Assembly: GCA_910580075.1 (NCBI GenBank)
Contig: CAJTVR010000002.1
Location: 32,281-96,280, forward strand
Direction of reading: 5' to 3'
Length of the DNA stretch: 64,000 nucleotides
Source: an uncultured Eubacterium sp.
Lineage (GTDB): Bacteria; Bacillota; Clostridia; Lachnospirales; Lachnospiraceae
The notes under the pieces were generated by a model that did no database searches, was not told where the DNA came from, and worked only from the letters and a program-made list of their open reading frames with translations. Made by a program: the position numbers and the translations under genes. Shown here one piece after another: positions 59,243-64,000 of the stretch (its first letter is position 1; the number at the start of each line of letters is the position of its first letter).

Positions 59243-60787
59243 TTACCGTTTTGATAACAGCTGGATTCCCAGCACAGCTAAATTGCCATTAAATTCTGCT
59301 TCTGTCAGCCACCGGTATCCTGTCTGGTATGTTCCTCTATTCGAAGATTTATAAGAGTCCAGAATCAGGTATCTGCCATTTTCATACGAAACCAGTGCCA
59401 TAAGATGACCCGGGACACTAATCACTGCTGTTCCTCCATTTTGCAAGTGTGACCGCGCGCTGCTTACTCTGCTGACACTGCCAGCGTATTTGAAACCATA
59501 TGCAGACCCGTATGCATCCGCATATGCCTTATATAAAGATAACGCTGTTCCCTCACCATTGATCCGGTGGTTATTGCTTACTGACCAGGCTGCCAGCTCT
59601 GAAGGCTGTATGAAATTTCCTGTCATGTGATAAACTGCGTTTACATACGCCAGTATCCCGCAGCCGGCCTGCGATAGATTTGCATTTCTACCGCCTGGTC
59701 CTCTGCCATAAGATACATTTGCCCACCTGCTGTCAGTCTGGCTGAATACCGTTATAGGCCGCTGTGCAGGAGGATTATTCTGTGCCGGTTTTTCATAGTA
59801 TCTGCCATCTACTGTTGTACTCTGCAGCCGGAATTTCTGCGCATCACTCCCGTTTCCTGTCCAGCACCGGACATTGATTCCGCCTACAGCTCTTCCGTCT
59901 TCTACGTCCAGATATAAACCATTACACTTGGAAATAAATGAACAGCGTCCATCCGATGTCTTTATGATCTTCCATTTCTGGTTATCGCCTCCGTGACTTT
60001 CGTACTGCATGATATTCGTGCCGCTGGACTGCCCGTTTCCGGCAACATCCAGTGACCTTCCTGAATGGACTGCTGTAATTGTATAGTAACCGTCCGGCTG
60101 CCTGCGGACCAAAAAGATCTGGTTCTTTAACCCAAGGTTGCGGTATATCTGTATATTTGCACCGTCGTCCATATAGGCACCATATACGTCTAAGACAAAG
60201 TTAAAGTCAAGAGCGCTTTCAATCCGGTAGTATCCGTCCTCAATATTAGCATCCTGAGTACTGTTTGTACTGTATTTTCCAGAAACCCAGCCCATTTTAT
60301 ATCCGCCAGATACCGGATAAATAATCTGTGTTTTATTTCCAGATGTTCCTACGATTATAACATTGTCACTGCTATAAACAGTACCCAGTGACTGGGAAAG
60401 ATTTGATCTGCGGTAAACTGTTTTGCTTACTCCTAAGCGTACTTTATTTGGAGAAAAATTAATGTTAGAAAAAAAACTGCTGCTCTGTGCATATGCAGTA
60501 CGGTAACCTCTCAATACCGGATATTTCACCCTGCAATAGCCATCTGACTGCACTTGCTGAATTACGCACTTATCTGTATAGCCATCAATATACCCAGTAT
60601 ATGTATATCGGCCATTACTTAGATTGTAGGTATTGACACGTCCTGTTGGAATTGTATAACAAGTAACAGGGACCCAGTTTGTCTCAGTCGCTGCCTGAAC
60701 AGGTAAGAAATTCACCATAACGCATGCCATAAACAGCATAATCCCGGTTAAACTAAATAGCATCTGCCTGATTTGTTTTTTTGTCAT
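59243..60787 (-). CDS. Secreted C39-like peptidase with ricin-type lectin domain
   Basis: 514 residues. Signal peptide (LFSLTGIMLFMACVMVNFLP), an SH3-like repeat region (about 35-180), a ricin B-type beta-trefoil (about 185-330, with QPDGYYTITAVHSGRSLDV and WKIIKTSDGRCSFIS), and a C-terminal papain-like C39_2 domain with the nucleophile Cys in NLSQAGCGILAYVNAVYHM and the His in SVPGHLMALVSYENG. It is predicted to bind a glycan and cleave a peptide outside the cell. A string of G and A before the ATG gives the site (GAGGAAGA). Confidence 0.86.
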   Translation of the reverse strand: MTKKQIRQMLFSLTGIMLFMACVMVNFLPVQAATETNWVPVTCYTIPTGRVNTYNLSNGRYTYTGYIDGYTDKCVIQQVQSDGYCRVKYPVLRGYRTAYAQSSSFFSNINFSPNKVRLGVSKTVYRRSNLSQSLGTVYSSDNVIIVGTSGNKTQIIYPVSGGYKMGWVSGKYSTNSTQDANIEDGYYRIESALDFNFVLDVYGAYMDDGANIQIYRNLGLKNQIFLVRRQPDGYYTITAVHSGRSLDVAGNGQSSGTNIMQYESHGGDNQKWKIIKTSDGRCSFISKCNGLYLDVEDGRAVGGINVRCWTGNGSDAQKFRLQSTTVDGRYYEKPAQNNPPAQRPITVFSQTDSRWANVSYGRGPGGRNANLSQAGCGILAYVNAVYHMTGNFIQPSELAAWSVSNNHRINGEGTALSLYKAYADAYGSAYGFKYAGSVSRVSSARSHLQNGGTAVISVPGHLMALVSYENGRYLILDSYKSSNRGTYQTGYRWLTEAEFNGNLAVLGIQLLSKR

Positions 60788-60808
60788 AATGTCTTCCTCC
60801 TCATATTA

Positions 60809-61867
60809 CTAATACATTGTCGATGAATCTCCATATTCACTATAATAGATCTTTCCATTCCACTGTTTTACCGTCTTTGCACGGACATAATATACCTTCG
60901 ACTTTTTCAGCCCTGTCAGCTTTATATTCGGACTTTTACTTTTTTTCGTTTTCGTAAGCCCTTTCGTGAATTCACTGGATGTAGAATACTGTAAAATATA
61001 TCCTGTTACACCAGGCTGTTTTTCGATTTCGACAACTGCCTTCGACTGGTTTCTCTTTGTCTGGGCAATCTGGCACGGATTCGGCTTTACATGAATCTTA
61101 AAGTTATAAAAGGCGCTGCTGCCTGCCCATGGGGCGACTTTCAAATAATAATCTCCCTTTTCCAAAGAACATGTATCGACAGAATGGGCATATCCTTTAT
61201 TTGAATCATAACCAGCACGAAATCTGTTCAATCTACGGCCTTCCAAATCCAGAATACTAAATTCCATTATTTGTCCATAGCTATAATGCGACATGCTGAT
61301 CTGTCCAGAAAACGGCATATGGAACATATAAAAATCCTGTCCGTCATCCAGTCCAATCTGCCCTGTATATTTCGATTCTGCTTTGATACTAACCGCCTGG
61401 CTCAGTATATCATTGGGATGCGTCTGCGATTCCGGAAAACTTTCATTTGCAGAATCAAACTGCAGTGCAAATGAATAAGCCCCTTCACTTCCGGTAATAC
61501 GCATATAATAAGTCCCTGCCAATAAATACCACTCTTCTTTGCGATAAAGACAGCCACGGTTTGAATCATGATAAATATCTTTTCCATCCAGTCTTTCATA
61601 TTCATGATTCAGCAGCTGCAAATGTCCATTGGACGTGTTCATCGATACTGTATATGTCACCTTTCCCGATTCTCCCAAAACAAACTTATAATAATCGACG
61701 CATTCATCCTCCAGCCGGCCGCTGTAGGAATGATCCACATGAACAGGAACTGCATCATAAACTGTCTGTTCCTGCGCAGAAACACTGACTGCCAATAAGC
61801 CGTTCATCAGAAAGACCGTGCAGAAACACACCGCCTTTACCCAGTTATTTTTCAAAAACTGCTTCAC
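60809..61867 (-). CDS. Secreted protein with pre-peptidase (PPC) and Fn3-like domains
   Basis: About 352 residues. Signal peptide (WVKAVCFCTVFLMNGLLAVS), two PPC-type beta domains (SYSGRLEDECVDYYKFVLGE and KYTGQIGLDDGQDFYMFHMP), and a C-terminal fibronectin-III-like domain (GYILQYSTSSEFTKGLTKTK, KVYYVRAKT). No catalytic domain is seen. I placed the start at a GTG (61867), 8 nt after GGAGG; the ATG at 61873 nearly touches that site. It is probably co-expressed with the peptidase gene 21 bp downstream. Confidence 0.78.
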   Translation of the reverse strand: MKQFLKNNWVKAVCFCTVFLMNGLLAVSVSAQEQTVYDAVPVHVDHSYSGRLEDECVDYYKFVLGESGKVTYTVSMNTSNGHLQLLNHEYERLDGKDIYHDSNRGCLYRKEEWYLLAGTYYMRITGSEGAYSFALQFDSANESFPESQTHPNDILSQAVSIKAESKYTGQIGLDDGQDFYMFHMPFSGQISMSHYSYGQIMEFSILDLEGRRLNRFRAGYDSNKGYAHSVDTCSLEKGDYYLKVAPWAGSSAFYNFKIHVKPNPCQIAQTKRNQSKAVVEIEKQPGVTGYILQYSTSSEFTKGLTKTKKSKSPNIKLTGLKKSKVYYVRAKTVKQWNGKIYYSEYGDSSTMY

Positions 61868-61932
61868 TCCCATTTCCTCCCATCTCACATTTTGACTAAA
61901 AACAAACGCAATCGCATTTTCACTGACCTCTG

Positions 61933-64000
61933 TTATTTCACAACAACTTTCACCTTTATAGTCTTTTTTCCGCTTTTTACCTTAATAACTGCTGTTCCCT
62001 TTTTCTTTGCCTTAATAAGTCCTTTTTTATCCACCGCAGCTATTTTCGAATCTGATGACAGATACCGGATCGCCTGTGAAGATGTAACCGGCGTTACTTC
62101 TGTTTCCAGGCGGAATTTTTTTCCAGCTTTCAGTCTTACATTCTTTTTATTGACTGTAATCTTTTTTGTCTTAACCGCCTTTTTTTGTACCTTAATCTGT
62201 ACAGCTGCCATATTTCCGCGTTTTGTAACAGCCCGTACAAATGCTTTTCCGGCTTTGATTCCTTTTATCTTTCCTGAAGTACTTACAGCCACAACAGATG
62301 CATTCGACGTTTGGTACCGCACGATTTCATCATCGCCAGTCACATATGCTTTTACTGCCGTGGTTATCTTTCCTTTCTGCAGGACTGCTGATTTTACATT
62401 CCATTCCACGGCACATTCTTCGTCCTGTTCTTCGTCTTCATAGTCTCCGTCTTGTGCATTGTCAGGATCTGTATCTTCATAAAATAGGTCATCGTCTGCC
62501 CAGCCGCCTGTATCAGAATCGTCCTGCTGCTGTTCATTTTCCTGCAGTGTACTGTCACCGTCCGGCACTGTCTGGTTACCATCTGTAAAATCTGTCTGGC
62601 CCGGCCCGTTCTGATTCTGGTTCGTCTGATTCTGATCTTCCAAAGGCTCATCTTTCGTATTCTGATCCGGCAAATCCTGGTCAGGTAAATTCTTGTCAGG
62701 TAACATATCAGACGGTTCGAGATTAGAATCTTTAATTTCTTCAAGTTCTCCTGTTTCCAGATCTGTATGTTCATTCTGTTCACCGGAAATATTCTGATTT
62801 TTATCATCCGTCTGCTGCGTCTGATCTTTCTCTGCATCTGGTTTCTGCTGAATCTGGTCTTTTTCAGTATCTGGTCTGATTCCTGTATCTGGTTTATGAT
62901 CTGGTACAGGTCCCGGTGCCGGAATATTCTTTTCCCACTTTGCTGTCAGCTGGCAGTCTGCACCAATTTTGGTATTCACAGCTGTCTTTGACTTTCCGTA
63001 ATACCAGCCTTTAAAGGTATATCCATCACGTACCGGCACTGGCAGTTTCCCCAGACTTACGCTTGCATAATATGCATACAGCGTCTGATCGGATGTTAAT
63101 GTAACGTACGCACCCGGCTGATATATCTCAGACGGTTCAGATCTTTTCGGCGTCCATCCTTTAAAATATGTCTTAAGCTGAATCCTGTCTGTATTTACTG
63201 TCCCGCCATCCGCATTCAGAAGCACGGTATAAGACCTCACAGGAACAGTATAGCTGATCCTGGTTTTTGAACCGGCTTCCACTGTCTGTATGCCCGACCC
63301 GCCGCTTCCTCCATTCGCATCATAAGCAAGCGTTACTTTCTTTCCCTGACGGTTATTTACCTGAATATTGTAAGAAACTGTTTTCGTAATCCCGGCTTCT
63401 GTGTAGCTGACCTGTACTTTCTGCGTGCCGGCAGAATTCGTATTTCCAGTCACTTTGTACCCGGTCACTGTTTTGCTTTTTCCATTATTATAATTCGCGG
63501 TTACCGTCATGCCGTCTGTATTCAGTTTTTCCCCGGTTATATAAACAGTCTTTAATGGTTTTTGGGTAATACTGATCGAAGCAAGCTGTTTTTCCACTGG
63601 AAATTCACTTATGATTCCAACTATAAACTGCTGCATCAGTTCCACATCTTTTTTGTCCACATACCCGTCTCCGTTTACATCTGCCCGTTTCTTTTCATCC
63701 GGCGTCAGCGTAATCTTTCCGTTTGCCGCCTGGTTAATGACTGTCAGATCTGTTGCCGTCACTCTGCGGTTACCGTCTAAATCACCATAATAAAGATCCC
63801 GCCTTGTATTGACCGGTTCGCTGATTGTAATCTGTACAGATTCCCGGACTGTTCTGCCATTCACCTCAGCCTGCACGGTTCCTCTGTATACCCCTGTCCC
63901 GTCCAGAGACGACCTGATCCAGTTATAGTCACTCTGGTCATATGTATAAGAAAATTTTCTGCTTCCGTCAGGATGAAAAATGGTTTCTGTCACCTTATAA
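61933..64000 (-). CDS. Surface protein with dockerin and Ig-like domains (5' end beyond the window)
   Basis: The frame is open to the right edge; at least 688 residues are visible. In order: the end of an Ig-like domain, a type I dockerin pair (DLDGNRRVTATDLTVINQA and ADVNGDGYVDKKDVELMQQF), a Big_3-like domain (KPLKTVYITGEKLNTDGMTV), InlB-type repeats (FKGWTPKRSEPSEIYQPGAY and GYTFKGWYYGKSKTA), a long acidic Asn/Gln/Asp linker and two Big_2-like domains ending in a Lys-rich strand. It is probably the tail of a large adhesin or glycan-degrading enzyme. The dockerin lies mid-protein, which is unusual, and no cohesin is in the window. Confidence 0.85.
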   Translation of the reverse strand, partial: YKVTETIFHPDGSRKFSYTYDQSDYNWIRSSLDGTGVYRGTVQAEVNGRTVRESVQITISEPVNTRRDLYYGDLDGNRRVTATDLTVINQAANGKITLTPDEKKRADVNGDGYVDKKDVELMQQFIVGIISEFPVEKQLASISITQKPLKTVYITGEKLNTDGMTVTANYNNGKSKTVTGYKVTGNTNSAGTQKVQVSYTEAGITKTVSYNIQVNNRQGKKVTLAYDANGGSGGSGIQTVEAGSKTRISYTVPVRSYTVLLNADGGTVNTDRIQLKTYFKGWTPKRSEPSEIYQPGAYVTLTSDQTLYAYYASVSLGKLPVPVRDGYTFKGWYYGKSKTAVNTKIGADCQLTAKWEKNIPAPGPVPDHKPDTGIRPDTEKDQIQQKPDAEKDQTQQTDDKNQNISGEQNEHTDLETGELEEIKDSNLEPSDMLPDKNLPDQDLPDQNTKDEPLEDQNQTNQNQNGPGQTDFTDGNQTVPDGDSTLQENEQQQDDSDTGGWADDDLFYEDTDPDNAQDGDYEDEEQDEECAVEWNVKSAVLQKGKITTAVKAYVTGDDEIVRYQTSNASVVAVSTSGKIKGIKAGKAFVRAVTKRGNMAAVQIKVQKKAVKTKKITVNKKNVRLKAGKKFRLETEVTPVTSSQAIRYLSSDSKIAAVDKKGLIKAKKKGTAVIKVKSGKKTIKVKVVVK

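Overview
The window looks like a chromosome segment of a Gram-positive, motile, anaerobic member of the Lachnospiraceae (Clostridia). The basis is strong AGGAGG-type ribosome sites, a clostridial-type PyrD/PyrK pair, CsrA beside flagellin, sortase B, BlaI/BlaR-like and Bce-like modules, and a dockerin on a surface protein. I cannot name the genus. I saw no rRNA, tRNA, CRISPR array or prophage.

Layout. 1-11000 holds envelope and sugar genes: a truncated Rpn-type tail, CDP-glucose 4,6-dehydratase, YigZ, a class A penicillin-binding protein, a sulfotransferase with its APS kinase, a two-component system and an acyltransferase. 11000-15030 is the most interesting part. It has csrA, a very large flagellin, and a 741-bp segment bounded by 31-bp inverted repeats. 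That segment carries a small tyrosine recombinase and an outward-facing sigma-28/sigma-D type promoter. In the orientation given, the promoter points away from flagellin; inversion would aim it at flagellin. The flagellin leader also carries several plausible CsrA sites, so the locus appears to join DNA-inversion phase variation to CsrA translational control.

15084-23300 has an AAA-ATPase/PD-(D/E)XK protein, a type 4 uracil-DNA glycosylase, and an AraC-controlled TRAP transporter with uxuA/uxuB-like genes for uronate use. 23300-34996 has an ABC exporter with a divergent two-component system, repeat-rich spacers, an XRE regulator with a PAP2-like tail, an inositol monophosphatase, a coiled-coil protein and a BlaR1/BlaI pair. 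35108-40600 is a MoxR-DUF58-transglutaminase operon. 40666-44608 is the pyrimidine set pyrC-pyrF-pyrK-pyrD. 45020-50900 has a TPR lipoprotein, AsnS, an FKBP/trigger-factor-like lipoprotein and a RelB/RelE-type toxin-antitoxin pair. 51000-53640 is a KdpDE-like system with two unlisted small membrane peptides. GCTAA repeats spaced 11 bp apart lie in front of both transcription units. 53666-64000 is a secreted or surface cluster: two transglutaminase-like proteins, sortase B, a C39-like peptidase, a PPC-domain protein and a dockerin/Ig-like protein.

Two dispersed repeat families run through the window. One is a MITE-like palindrome with CCGGACGCCAGGCGG ends, with eight copies or fragments and no transposase. 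The other is a GAGGCTGTCGCA-type hairpin found at gene 3' ends and acting as terminators. There are also many minisatellites with 33-79 bp units between genes and others inside genes, which suggests frequent tandem duplication in this genome.
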